DNA from: UBA7332 sp051652645
GTDB lineage: Bacteria; Bacteroidota; Bacteroidia; Bacteroidales; UBA7332
NCBI GenBank assembly: GCA_051652645.1
Contig: JBOFUP010000018.1
Span: forward strand, 1-21,052
Length of the DNA: 21,052 nucleotides
Direction: 5' to 3'
The position numbers and the translations under genes were made by a program. The notes beneath the pieces are model-generated. The model did no database searches. It saw only the letters and a list, made by a program, of their open reading frames with translations, and had not been told where the DNA came from. Positions within the stretch are counted from its first letter, which is position 1. Every line of letters begins with the position of its first letter. Positions 1-7,679 of this stretch are shown in pieces.

Positions 1-102
1 TGTACTACTATTGTTTTATATATAAAAATGTCTTAATGATCGCTTGTCTAGCAACTCAAACAACTCCCAGTCGATCTGACCGTTGTTGCTCGATTGCGGA
101 TA

Positions 103-134
103 CAAAAGTAGTAGATTTAGTAATACCATCCAAA
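103..134 (-). promoter_or_regulatory. Leftward Bacteroidota-type promoter at the window edge
   Basis: On the minus strand the sequence reads TTTG (134-131), 20 nt, TACTTTTG (110-103), a full match to the Bacteroidota housekeeping promoter pattern. Transcription would start near 96 and run out of the left edge. No ATG is visible on the minus strand between the start site and the edge, so the gene begins outside the window or is an RNA gene. The 13-mer around the -7 box (99-111) is identical to the one in the tRNA-Asp promoter at 8325-8337. Confidence 0.6.
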
Positions 135-267
135 TAAAACCGCAACTCAGAATCAGAACTAAACAACAACATATTTGATTAACAACAATATAGCCATCCA
201 TAGTTAACTTAGATTAACAATAGCAAGACCTAATCTAGATAAAATAAAAGGATAAAAACTTAAGTAG

Positions 268-299
268 CTTATTAGATTAATATATAAAGAGTATATTTG
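268..299 (+). promoter_or_regulatory. ppa promoter
   Basis: A perfect -7 element TATATTTG lies at 292-299, with a poor -33 match (CTTA, 268-271) 20 nt upstream. The start site would be near 305, giving a leader of about 18 nt before the ATG at 323. No Shine-Dalgarno sequence is present, which is usual for this phylum. Confidence 0.6.
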
Positions 300-322
300 C
301 AACTCAATTAAAACAGACGACT

Positions 323-991
323 ATGAACGAAGTAATGGACCCTATAGGAAAGCTAATGGGGCTAAGATACAAATCACACCCATGGCATGGTGTAGAGATT
401 GGAGATCAAGCACCCTATTGCGTAACTTCCTTTATTGAGATAGTACCTACCGACACAGTTAAGTATGAGGTTGACAAGACAACAGGCTACCTTAGAATTG
501 ATCGCCCACAAAAGTACTCTAATGTTATCCCAGCAATGTACGGGTTCATCCCACAAACATATAGTGGTAAACACGTAGCAGAACTCTCTATGGAAAAAAC
601 TGGATATGAAGAGATAATAGGAGATGGTGACCCCATTGATATATGTGTTTTAACAGAAAGGTCAATCTCTCACGGTGACATATTAGTGAGCGCTATACCT
701 ATAGGTGGGTTTAGGATGCTAGATGACAAGGAGTCTGATGATAAAATAATCGCAGTACTTAAAGATGATTTTGTTTATGGAAACATTAGAGATATATCAG
801 AATGTCCAACTAATGTAATCGACAGACTTAAGCACTACTTTCTAACCTATAAAGATCTTCCTGGTGAGACTAGAAATGTTGAGATAACACACACATTTGA
901 TAGAGAAGAAGCGATAGAGGTTATTAGACGCTCAATAGAAGATTATAAAGAGAAATTTATGCTATTAGGACAATTTCTAAAGGGTGTATAA
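323..991 (+). CDS. ppa: Inorganic pyrophosphatase, family I
   Basis: Cytoplasmic enzyme that hydrolyses pyrophosphate to two phosphates and so pulls forward nucleic acid synthesis and aminoacyl-tRNA formation. The family signature DGDPID is at residues 101-106, giving the metal-binding Asp residues D101, D103 and D106. Aligning from memory to the E. coli enzyme, E39, K47, R61, Y73, D134, D139 and K141 match its E20, K29, R43, Y55, D97, D102 and K104, so the active site looks intact. At 222 residues it is longer than the E. coli form (about 175), with an extra N-terminal stretch and an insertion near residues 81-99; my impression is that this longer form is usual in Bacteroidota. The gene has its own promoter and is monocistronic. 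It converges on argS, whose reaction produces pyrophosphate. The ATG is fixed by the promoter 24 nt upstream. Confidence 0.95.
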   Translation: MNEVMDPIGKLMGLRYKSHPWHGVEIGDQAPYCVTSFIEIVPTDTVKYEVDKTTGYLRIDRPQKYSNVIPAMYGFIPQTYSGKHVAELSMEKTGYEEIIGDGDPIDICVLTERSISHGDILVSAIPIGGFRMLDDKESDDKIIAVLKDDFVYGNIRDISECPTNVIDRLKHYFLTYKDLPGETRNVEITHTFDREEAIEVIRRSIEDYKEKFMLLGQFLKGV

Positions 992-1029
992 AAAAATGGG
1001 ATCAAGAACATTTCTTGATCCCATTTTTT
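991..1029. terminator. Shared bidirectional terminator of ppa and argS
   Basis: The arms at 991-1008 and 1012-1029 form a perfect 18-bp inverted repeat with a 3-nt loop (CAT). A-tracts flank the left arm and T-tracts the right, so it ends in a U-tract read from either strand. The last base of the ppa stop codon (991) and the argS stop codon (1029-1031) sit at its two edges, so the structure closes both converging transcripts. Confidence 0.9.
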
Positions 1030-2822
1030 TACATTCTCTCTGGAACTTTTATTCCTAATAAAGACATTGCTTTTCGAATAACGTCAGCTACTGATTTAGA
1101 TATTGCAAGTCTGAACAATTTAACGTCCTCAACCTCTTCTTTAAGTATAGAAAACTCATGGTAAAACTGATTGTATTCTTTTACCAAGTCGTAAACATAA
1201 TTAGCTATAACAGCTGGACTGTATTCATTAGCTGCATCCTTTACTACTAATTCAAATTCTGAAAGCATCTGAATAAGAGATTCCTCTTTTAAGGACAAGC
1301 TCATAGCAACATCAACAGAAGCAGGTATAATAAGCCCCTGATCCTGCGCCTTTCTCAACACTGATGAAATTCTTGCATACGTATATTGAATAAATGGCCC
1401 AGTATTTCCATTGAAATCAATAGATTCTTTTGGGTTAAATGTCATATTCTTACGAGGATCAACCTTGAGCATAAAATACTTGAGCGCACCCAATCCTACA
1501 ACACTAGCTATTTCATTTGCCTCATCTTCGGAACAATCGTTAAGTTTACCCAACTCTCTAGATGTATCCTTAGCTGTAGAAATCATCTCTAACATTAGGT
1601 CATCAGCATCAACAACAGTCCCCTCTCTAGATTTCATCTTACCTTCCGGAAGCTCAACCATACCATATGAAAAATGGACTAAGTCCTTACCCCATGAGAA
1701 ACCTAACTTATCGAGAAGTATAGCTAAGACTTGAAAGTGATAATTCTGTTCATTACCTACAACATATATCATTTTATCAATTGGGTAATCATTGAATCTC
1801 AACTTTGCAGTACCCACATCTTGGGTCATATAAACAGAAGTACCATCTGACCTTAACAGCAATTTATGGTCAAGTCCCTCTCCCTCAAGATCAATCCAAA
1901 CAGAGTTATCTTCTTTTTGATAACAAATACCTTTTTCAAGCCCCTCAAGTACTTTTTCTTTTCCTTCAAGATAAGTCTCAGATTCATAGTAAATCTTATC
2001 AAAGTCTACCCCTAACTTACGATATGTCTCATCGAACCCAGCATAAACCCATGAATTCATTGTTTTCCAAAGTTCTACAACCTCAGAATCATTCGACTCC
2101 CATTTAAGAAGCATTTCTCTAGCCTCGGCCATTAGATTTGACTTAGCTTCTGCCTCTTCCTTAGTTGCACCATCTAATTGAAGCTGTTTCAACTCCTCTT
2201 TATAATGCTTATCAAATAACACATAGTACTCACCAACGAGGTGATCACCCTTTTTATTATTATGCTCTGGCAATTCACCATTACCCCATTTTTGCCAAGC
2301 AAGCATTGACTTACAGATATGAATACCTCTATCATTAACAATATTAGTCTTCACAACGTTAAATCCATTAGCCTTCAATATCTCAGACAAACTAAAGCCC
2401 AATAAATTATTTCTTATATGACCTAAGTGAAGAGGTTTGTTTGTATTAGGAGAGGAATATTCGATCATCACCAAAGGAGATTCTGGAGTTATTGGTTTAA
2501 ATCCAAAATTTGTATCCGCTAGTATATCGTTTAATTGTCCCAACCACGCAGAAGAAGAAACCGTTAAATTAAGAAACCCCTTTATTACATTAAAGTCGGT
2601 TATCAAATTAGATTTTTCGCGAAGATATTCCCCAATCTGATTAGCTGTTTGCTCAGGGCCTTTCTTCGAGATCTTTAAAAAAGGAAAAACGACAAGTGTC
2701 AAATGCCCATCAAACTCTTTCTTAGTTTTTGAAAGCTGTATATTAGAAACTTCAACACTTTCATTATAGAGCTCCTTAACAGCTTCTACTACTAAGAGTC
2801 CTAATTGCTTATCTATATTCAT
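1029..2822 (-). CDS. argS: Arginyl-tRNA synthetase
   Basis: Class I aminoacyl-tRNA synthetase that charges tRNA-Arg with arginine using ATP, in the cytoplasm. With the start chosen here it is 597 residues, normal for ArgS. The N-terminal additional domain (about residues 1-110) is followed by the class I core with the HIGH motif as HLGHIRNN (132-139) and the KMSKS-equivalent KMKSREG (395-401). The C-terminal DALR anticodon-binding domain ends in the typical VPERM. An upstream in-frame TTG at 2834 would add four residues (MIII), but the ATG at 2822 gives the usual family N terminus. It follows the AspT/YidE-type gene by 29 nt with no terminator between, so the two are probably co-transcribed. 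It ends inside the hairpin shared with ppa. Confidence 0.96.
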   Translation of the reverse strand: MNIDKQLGLLVVEAVKELYNESVEVSNIQLSKTKKEFDGHLTLVVFPFLKISKKGPEQTANQIGEYLREKSNLITDFNVIKGFLNLTVSSSAWLGQLNDILADTNFGFKPITPESPLVMIEYSSPNTNKPLHLGHIRNNLLGFSLSEILKANGFNVVKTNIVNDRGIHICKSMLAWQKWGNGELPEHNNKKGDHLVGEYYVLFDKHYKEELKQLQLDGATKEEAEAKSNLMAEAREMLLKWESNDSEVVELWKTMNSWVYAGFDETYRKLGVDFDKIYYESETYLEGKEKVLEGLEKGICYQKEDNSVWIDLEGEGLDHKLLLRSDGTSVYMTQDVGTAKLRFNDYPIDKMIYVVGNEQNYHFQVLAILLDKLGFSWGKDLVHFSYGMVELPEGKMKSREGTVVDADDLMLEMISTAKDTSRELGKLNDCSEDEANEIASVVGLGALKYFMLKVDPRKNMTFNPKESIDFNGNTGPFIQYTYARISSVLRKAQDQGLIIPASVDVAMSLSLKEESLIQMLSEFELVVKDAANEYSPAVIANYVYDLVKEYNQFYHEFSILKEEVEDVKLFRLAISKSVADVIRKAMSLLGIKVPERM

Positions 2823-2851
2823 AATTATTATCAATATTATTTACACTAAAT

Positions 2852-4444
2852 TCAAAAAATGGATGATATCAGTTGTACCGCCAAAATTAGGAAAACCATA
2901 GCTACAGGATAAACTGTCGCATATGCAACACTCGGAGCACCAGAATCAGACATAGAATCCGCTGCAGCAAGACCAGGTGTACTAGTCATACCACCAGTTA
3001 TTACTCCTAGTAGATCTAATATATTAATGTTAAACACATATCGACCTAAAATTGTTGCAACTACCATTGGAACTATAGTAATTGTAACACCAGCGGCAAA
3101 CATTGAAACACCACTTTGTATAAACGTATCCACCAAGCTAACACCAGCAGATGTACCAACACCAGCTAAGAACAATATCAATCCCAGCTGACGAAGTAAA
3201 GAGTTAGCGGTTGAAGACATTGTCCAAATAATCGGTCCTGTCTTACCAATAGAACTCAAGATAAGAGCAACCAATAATACACCACCCGTTAGACCTGGAG
3301 AAAAGCCAATACCTGGAGCAAACTCAAGATTAAGCTTACCAAACAACACACCTAATACAATACCTGCTGCAATAGGTAAAAAGTCAGTATCACTCAAGCG
3401 CTTAGAGTCATTACCTAACAATCTTAGAACTTCTCTCATATCCTGCTTGTGAGCAACTAATGTAAGTTTATCTCCGAACTTAAGAACTAAATCTGGGTTA
3501 GGAGTCAAATCTATACCACTCCTCCTAACACGAGTAATTGTACACCTAAAATTACCTTGAAGATTAATCTGAGCCAATCTCTTATTAACAAGTTCTTTCT
3601 GGGTCAATAATCCAGATTGAACCTCATAGTCATCCCCAAGAGGTAACTCAGCATCAACACGTTCACCGACAAGTAGTTCTATACTTTTAAGAGCCTCATC
3701 CGTACCAACAGCTTTGATCATATCCCCGCTGTACAATACAGTTTTTGCCCCTGGCATTCCAACACATTCCCCGTGCATTATTCTAGAAATCACAGCACCA
3801 GTAGATGTTCTAACTCTTAGTTGTCCAATTGCTTTATTGAAAATATTACTATTTGTCACTTTAAAAACAGCCGTATTTATTTCAGGATATTTCTGAAGTC
3901 GATCACGCATCATCTCACGTTCAACCTCCTTCACATTAATCCTCAAGACTTTTGGCAATAACTTAACAAATAGAATTACACCTATTACACCAAAAGGATA
4001 AGCAATACCATAAGAAATTGCAGCTGCATCTCCAGCCATCTCTTTAGCAGCAGCCAGACCTGGAGTAGAGGTCAATGCCCCAGTAAGTAAACCTACAGTA
4101 TCAGGAACTGAAAGTCCAAAAATAAACATTGATGCAGTTGCAGTAACCGCAGCCGAAACAATCAATAAGACAGTAACAATAATTAGTGTTTTTCCTTTTG
4201 ATCTAAAAGACTCAAAAAAACCAGGTCCAGCCTGAACTCCAATTGTAAAAATAAACAAAACCATTCCGAAATCTCCTAATTCCTTAGGGACGATTACACC
4301 AAAATGGCCAAAAAGCAAAGCACTAAAGATTACTGCAGATACATCCAAAGATATGCCACCGATACTAACTCGGCCTAGCATAAAGCCCAACGCAATAATA
4401 ACAAAAAGGGCAAATACAGGTGACTGAAAGATTAATTCAAACAT
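2852..4444 (-). CDS. AspT/YidE-family membrane transporter with two TrkA_C (RCK_C) domains
   Basis: Putative inner-membrane transporter of the aspartate:alanine exchanger (AspT/YidE) family. The substrate cannot be told from sequence. The 530-residue protein has two hydrophobic halves (about 1-168 and 354-530) separated by a cytoplasmic region with two TrkA_C/RCK_C-type domains (about 190-262 and 270-345), which in relatives are thought to sense ligands. The halves share an internal repeat, TSTPGLAAA at 125-133 and 487-495, indicating duplicated membrane domains. A longer reading frame begins at 4510, but the start used here is the ATG at 4444, because a -7-like element (4477-4484) lies inside the extension and the shorter form starts directly at the first helix. 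It leads a likely operon with argS. AspT itself exchanges aspartate for alanine, but most relatives are uncharacterised, so the role stays general. Confidence 0.85.
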   Translation of the reverse strand: MFELIFQSPVFALFVIIALGFMLGRVSIGGISLDVSAVIFSALLFGHFGVIVPKELGDFGMVLFIFTIGVQAGPGFFESFRSKGKTLIIVTVLLIVSAAVTATASMFIFGLSVPDTVGLLTGALTSTPGLAAAKEMAGDAAAISYGIAYPFGVIGVILFVKLLPKVLRINVKEVEREMMRDRLQKYPEINTAVFKVTNSNIFNKAIGQLRVRTSTGAVISRIMHGECVGMPGAKTVLYSGDMIKAVGTDEALKSIELLVGERVDAELPLGDDYEVQSGLLTQKELVNKRLAQINLQGNFRCTITRVRRSGIDLTPNPDLVLKFGDKLTLVAHKQDMREVLRLLGNDSKRLSDTDFLPIAAGIVLGVLFGKLNLEFAPGIGFSPGLTGGVLLVALILSSIGKTGPIIWTMSSTANSLLRQLGLILFLAGVGTSAGVSLVDTFIQSGVSMFAAGVTITIVPMVVATILGRYVFNINILDLLGVITGGMTSTPGLAAADSMSDSGAPSVAYATVYPVAMVFLILAVQLISSIF

Positions 4445-4476
4445 AATAATAAGAAAGGTGTTTATCCAAATTTGCG

Positions 4477-4484
4477 CGAAGATA
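4477..4484 (-). promoter_or_regulatory. Probable promoter of the AspT/YidE-argS pair
   Basis: The minus strand reads TATCTTCG, one mismatch from TAnnTTTG, placing a start near 4470 and a leader of about 26 nt before the ATG at 4444. A TTTG lies only 16 nt upstream (4504-4501), shorter than the usual 19-21 nt, so the -33 element is doubtful. The site falls just after the U-tract of the HU terminator. Confidence 0.45.
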
Positions 4485-4485
4485 A

Positions 4486-4541
4486 ACAAAAAAAATGGTA
4501 CAAAGCGCACCCTATTTGAATAAGGAGGCTCGGTACCATTT
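4486..4541 (-). terminator. Terminator after the HU gene
   Basis: On the minus strand AATGGTAC (4540-4533) pairs with GTACCATT (4501-4494), and an inner stem CCTTAT/ATAGGG closes a TCAA loop. Eight T residues follow. It lies about 25 nt past the HU stop codon and separates HU from the transporter-argS pair. Confidence 0.75.
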
Positions 4542-4562
4542 GATTACTCTTATTTAAAAGAA

Positions 4563-4826
4563 TCACAAAGCTAAATCAGCCCCTGGCTTAAATTTAGCAA
4601 CCTTTTTAGCAGCGATAACAATCTTCTCTTTTGTTGAAGGATTAGTACCGACTCTTTCAGCTCTTTCAGAAACTGAAAAAGTACCAAATCCAATAATTGA
4701 GATCTTGCCACCTTCTTTAAGTTCTTCGGTCACTGATTCCACAAACGCTTCAAGTGCTTTTTTTGAAGCTTCTTTCGTAAGGCCAGATTTCTCCGCCATT
4801 ACATTAATTAGTTCAGACTTATTCAT
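4563..4826 (-). CDS. HU-family DNA-binding protein
   Basis: Small basic histone-like protein that dimerises and bends DNA nonspecifically, helping nucleoid compaction, replication and repair. At 87 residues it has the standard HU/IHF length. The N-terminal helices (MNKSELINVMAEKSGLTK) are followed by the family signature around residues 46-64 (GFGTFSVSERAERVGTNPS), which leads into the beta arm with the invariant proline at its tip. The C terminus has AKFKPG. It has its own promoter and terminator, so it is monocistronic, as expected for an abundant protein. The sequence does not separate HU from IHF subunits with certainty; the compact form and single-gene context favour HU. Confidence 0.93.
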   Translation of the reverse strand: MNKSELINVMAEKSGLTKEASKKALEAFVESVTEELKEGGKISIIGFGTFSVSERAERVGTNPSTKEKIVIAAKKVAKFKPGADLAL

Positions 4827-4861
4827 GCTTTAGTTTGATTAATAGTATAATACCAACTGCG

Positions 4862-4894
4862 CAAATGTATATATTTTTTTATTAAAAAAGCAAT
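4862..4894 (-). promoter_or_regulatory. HU promoter
   Basis: The minus strand reads ATTG (4894-4891), 21 nt, TACATTTG (4869-4862), a perfect -7 element with a one-mismatch -33 element at acceptable spacing. The start would be near 4855, giving a leader of about 29 nt before the ATG at 4826. Confidence 0.7.
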
Positions 4895-5004
4895 TTGCAC
4901 CTTTTTTTATAAGTACAATGCTCACTTTTTACTACGAAAAGATATAATAAGATCAGTTAGATCATATAGATTAGCTCATTATGAACTCTTTTTATTCTAA
5001 ATAC

Positions 5005-5035
5005 TTTCAATATAGAATAATTATTCGTTTATTTG
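5005..5035 (+). promoter_or_regulatory. Candidate promoter of the 54-codon gene
   Basis: TTTC (5005-5008), 19 nt, TTTATTTG (5028-5035): each element has one mismatch to the Bacteroidota pattern. A second near-match, TATATTTA, lies at 5040-5047. Either would give a short leader before the ATG at 5076. Confidence 0.35.
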
Positions 5036-5075
5036 CCGATATATTTAGGCTGACAAAATTTAATTATATATACAT

Positions 5076-5240
5076 ATGAACGAACTAATGAAATACATTG
5101 GTGTAATTATCACCATTATTGGAGTAGCAATACTTGCAGTACCTCAGTTTATGGGTTCTACAACTAATACTACACTCCTAGCAGGTCTAGTAACTGTAAT
5201 TTTGGGTATTGTAGCCCACATCGTGGTAAATAAGCGATAA
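5076..5240 (+). CDS. Small two-helix membrane protein, 54 residues, function unknown
   Basis: A short reading frame beginning MNELMKYIGV and ending VVNKR. Two hydrophobic segments (about residues 7-26 and 33-52) are joined by a short polar turn (GSTTNTT), and positive charges at both ends predict both termini in the cytoplasm. This resembles the small, otherwise unnamed membrane proteins common in Bacteroidota; I do not recognise a specific function. The codon use looks like that of its neighbours. A near-consensus promoter lies upstream, and a 23-bp hairpin begins 30 nt after the stop, so the gene is bounded like a real transcription unit. It stands alone and converges on the DUF4332 gene. 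Confidence 0.7.
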   Translation: MNELMKYIGVIITIIGVAILAVPQFMGSTTNTTLLAGLVTVILGIVAHIVVNKR

Positions 5241-5270
5241 TCTAATCACAGTTCAGCCTCGAGAAGAGAT

Positions 5271-5329
5271 AATTTTAAGCCCCAAATAGATATAGGAATT
5301 AAAGCCATATCTATTTGGGGCTTAAAATT
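5271..5329. terminator. Perfect 23-bp hairpin between converging genes
   Basis: The arms 5271-5293 and 5307-5329 are exact reverse complements around a 13-nt loop. The stem base is AT-rich (AATTTTAAG), so each strand ends in a T-rich arm (TTAAAATT) though without a long separate U-tract. It lies between the stop of the 54-codon gene (5240) and that of the DUF4332 gene (5360), as expected for a bidirectional terminator. Confidence 0.75.
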
Positions 5330-5359
5330 TGCTTGTAGTTTAATATTTAAATAGAGAAT

Positions 5360-5770
5360 TCAATACTCCAACATCCTAGGCAACTCCTTCGCTTGAGCTA
5401 CCCACTTTTCAACCTCTGATAAAACAGGTAGCCTGCGAGTCAATTTTCGCTCTTCATTCACCTCCTGCATCTTAGCCACGAGATGGGACGGAACTCTATG
5501 TGACAACTCAGGAACAGTGTCTACACCAGAAGCTTCCAAAAGTTCAGAATACTCCTCACCTATACCTTTAATTCGCATTAAATCAGCCATATTAGCAAAT
5601 TTGAGTATAGACTTCTCATTAATACCAGACAACTTTGAAAGTGATACTCTGTCGGATTTTGTTTTGCATTTGCTTAACAAATCAGCAGTTGTTGCGATAC
5701 CATTCTCTCTTAATTTCTCACCAATAATAGGTCCTATACCCTCAATCTCTTCAATTTTGTAACTAGACAT
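5360..5770 (-). CDS. DUF4332 helix-hairpin-helix protein
   Basis: A 136-residue soluble protein made of helix-hairpin-helix units, matching the DUF4332 family. The first unit covers about residues 5-35 with the hairpin IEGIGPIIGEKL; the second covers about 61-90 with IKGIGEEYSELL. Such GIG hairpins usually bind the DNA backbone without sequence preference, but DUF4332 has no firmly established role that I know of, so DNA binding is an inference from the fold. The ending LPRMLEY is preceded by an amphipathic helix carrying a tryptophan. The gene appears monocistronic, with a hairpin after its stop and no clear promoter match in the 270 nt upstream. No catalytic domain is attached. Confidence 0.8.
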   Translation of the reverse strand: MSSYKIEEIEGIGPIIGEKLRENGIATTADLLSKCKTKSDRVSLSKLSGINEKSILKFANMADLMRIKGIGEEYSELLEASGVDTVPELSHRVPSHLVAKMQEVNEERKLTRRLPVLSEVEKWVAQAKELPRMLEY

Positions 5771-5965
5771 AAGGAAAAATTTATAAGGTTATACATTAAA
5801 TACAATAGCTCTTTAAGAGATTATATATTATAAACAGAAAACAAACAAAATGATTATTTGTTCTAGTACCAAATGGGTTTATTCAATATTCAATAATAAT
5901 TAAATCAGAATCAAACGACGAGTTGTATGAAATAACAAATGGTTATCAATCAAGACAAAATGTTG

Positions 5966-5997
5966 TTTGTGCCTACATCTAAAGAGAGTTATATTTG
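5966..5997 (+). promoter_or_regulatory. mdh promoter
   Basis: TTTG (5966-5969), exactly 20 nt, TATATTTG (5990-5997): a perfect match to the Bacteroidota housekeeping promoter. The start would be near 6004, leaving a leader of about 37 nt before the ATG at 6041. Confidence 0.85.
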
Positions 5998-6040
5998 CGC
6001 CATAGACATAGACATAAACTAATAATAATAAAACATTACT

Positions 6041-7039
6041 ATGAAATTTATCACAAACGAAAAGCTCACAATCATTGGAGCTGGAGGAATGATTGGTTCA
6101 AACATGGCTCAATGTGCTCTAATGATGAGGCTAACACCAAATATTTGCCTTTATGATCCATCAGCACAATTTGTAGAAGGAGTTGCAGAAGAGCTTAAAC
6201 ACTGTGCTTTTGCAGGCGCCAATATTACTTGGACAGATAATATTAGAGAAGCACTAGAAGGGGCTTCCTACGTAGTCTCATCTGGAGGAGCAGCAAGGAA
6301 GGCAGGCATGACTAGAGAAGATCTACTTAAAGGCAATGCTGAAATAGCAGCCCAATTAGGGAAAGATGTAAAAGCATATGCAAAGGATATCAAACACGTT
6401 GTTATCATTTTCAATCCAGCTGATATTACAGGACTTGTATTTTTGATCCATTCTGGGCTTAAACCAAATCAAGTAAGTACACTTGCCGCTCTTGATAGCA
6501 CTCGTTTACAAAATGAACTATCTAAACACTTCAATATGCCAGCTGACAAAATAACCGGCTGTCGCACATATGGAGGTCATGGAGAGCAAATGGCAGTTTT
6601 CGCATCTACAGCTCATGTTGATGATAAACCACTAAGATCACTCATAGGCACAGATGCACTAACAGAAGAAGTATGGTGCGAAATCAAGCAGAGAGTAACT
6701 CAAGGTGGAAAGAAGATAATAGATCTTCGAGGACGCTCTTCATTCCAATCCCCAGCATACCTGTCAATATTAATGATAGGGGCCGCTATGGGAGATTCAC
6801 CATTCACACTACCAGCTGGTTGCTACATTAAGGATGGAGAGTTCTGCAATATATTTATGGCAATGGAGACTATCATAAACAAAAATGGAGTAAACTACAC
6901 ACCTATTAAAGGAGTTGAGAGTGAGATTTCAGATTTAAGAACAAGCTATGGTCACTTGTGCAAACTCAGAGATGAGGTTATTCAGATGTCAATCATCCCA
7001 ACTATCGATAAGTGGAAAGAGCTAAATAGCAATATATAA
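6041..7039 (+). CDS. mdh: Malate dehydrogenase (lactate/malate dehydrogenase family)
   Basis: Cytoplasmic NAD-dependent enzyme interconverting malate and oxaloacetate, used by Bacteroidales in the reductive branch to succinate and propionate. The 332-residue protein begins with a Rossmann fold carrying GAGGMIG (13-19). The acidic D39 at the end of the second strand favours NAD over NADP. Substrate-binding arginines are R86 and R92 in the mobile loop (ARKAGMTRED) and R155; N125 lies in NPAD; the catalytic pair is D152 (LDSTR) and H180 (YGGHGEQ). The residue pattern fits malate better than lactate dehydrogenase, but loop specificity was judged by eye. Extra residues after about 190 (HVDDKP) make it slightly longer than the E. 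coli enzyme. Monocistronic, with a clear promoter and terminator. Confidence 0.92.
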   Translation: MKFITNEKLTIIGAGGMIGSNMAQCALMMRLTPNICLYDPSAQFVEGVAEELKHCAFAGANITWTDNIREALEGASYVVSSGGAARKAGMTREDLLKGNAEIAAQLGKDVKAYAKDIKHVVIIFNPADITGLVFLIHSGLKPNQVSTLAALDSTRLQNELSKHFNMPADKITGCRTYGGHGEQMAVFASTAHVDDKPLRSLIGTDALTEEVWCEIKQRVTQGGKKIIDLRGRSSFQSPAYLSILMIGAAMGDSPFTLPAGCYIKDGEFCNIFMAMETIINKNGVNYTPIKGVESEISDLRTSYGHLCKLRDEVIQMSIIPTIDKWKELNSNI

Positions 7040-7061
7040 TTCTTAATCAAACAAATAATAA

Positions 7062-7106
7062 AGCGATGAGGAGAGCTTAGTCGTAAACTATTCTCTCCTC
7101 ATCGCT
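7062..7106 (+). terminator. mdh terminator
   Basis: AGCGATGAGGAGAG (7062-7075) pairs perfectly with CTCTCCTCATCGCT (7093-7106) over 14 bp with a 17-nt loop, followed by ATTATTATAT. It starts 22 nt after the mdh stop codon. Confidence 0.85.
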
Positions 7107-7302
7107 ATTATTATATAACTACCAAACAGAGCTTATTTATAATCAAACCCAAGAGCTGTCGAATGATTTAATATCTATTCGGGGTTGACATTACAAATCA
7201 TAAAAGAAATAAGAACTACCTCTATTCTATCTTCAAAATGCCACTAAGAAAATCATTAACCCCTTAATTACTCAAACCATAAAAATTTAGCTTCTACACT
7301 AT

Positions 7303-7476
7303 ATGATAGATAGATTAAAAAAGAAATCTATTAAACCCTCAAATATCTGCCCCTTATCTCACTGCAAAGATCAAGTTACCTCACAGCGTTTTTGGAATCA
7401 GGATGAGGTTTTTTGGTTAGATTGTCTGTGGTTAACCACTAGTTCAGTAGTATCTGAATCGCTCAATGGCTTTTGA
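7303..7476 (+). CDS. Doubtful 57-codon reading frame
   Basis: An ATG-started frame reading MIDRLKKKSIKPSNICPL at its N terminus, then a stretch with three Trp and three Cys (for example RFWNQDEVFWLD). I recognise no family. No promoter match or terminator frames it, and the 12-bp palindrome at 7428-7439 falls inside it. It could be a chance frame, a small protein or the remains of a larger gene. Confidence 0.15.
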   Translation: MIDRLKKKSIKPSNICPLSHCKDQVTSQRFWNQDEVFWLDCLWLTTSSVVSESLNGF

Positions 7477-7598
7477 GTAGTTGTATAATAGCTAATTGCA
7501 ATCAGAATAGTTAACTAATCCTATGATTTAACAAATCGCTATTAATAAAACTGCAAATTCATCACACAGAGTCTTGTTTTGCTCGTTTCTATTGCCAC

Positions 7599-7679
7599 AT
7601 TGCAACACTTCTTTATAGTCAAGCATTTATGGGTTGCAATAGGGCGTTGCAATAAGTGGTGATTTGTTACTATTGCAAC
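7599..7679. repeat. Cluster of four GTTGCAAT motifs in alternating orientation
   Basis: GTTGCAAT occurs at 7599-7606 (minus), 7633-7640 (plus), 7646-7653 (plus) and 7672-7679 (minus). The last three extend to the 9-mer GTTGCAATA, and the two plus copies are 13 nt apart. The order minus-plus-plus-minus yields two possible hairpins, 7599-7640 and 7646-7679. A further palindromic ATTGCAAT lies at 7495-7502. Function unknown; see findings. Confidence 0.6.

Noticed and set aside
16..201. 61-codon hydrophobic frame on the minus strand
   Set aside because: A full-consensus leftward promoter (134-103) lies inside it, so its first half would not be transcribed from that promoter, and no promoter lies before its ATG. 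No family is recognisable.
7378..7415. Small hairpin ACCTCA/TGAGGT followed by six T residues
   Set aside because: The stem is only 6 bp with a 20-nt loop, and no gene precedes it, so it does not support a terminator call.
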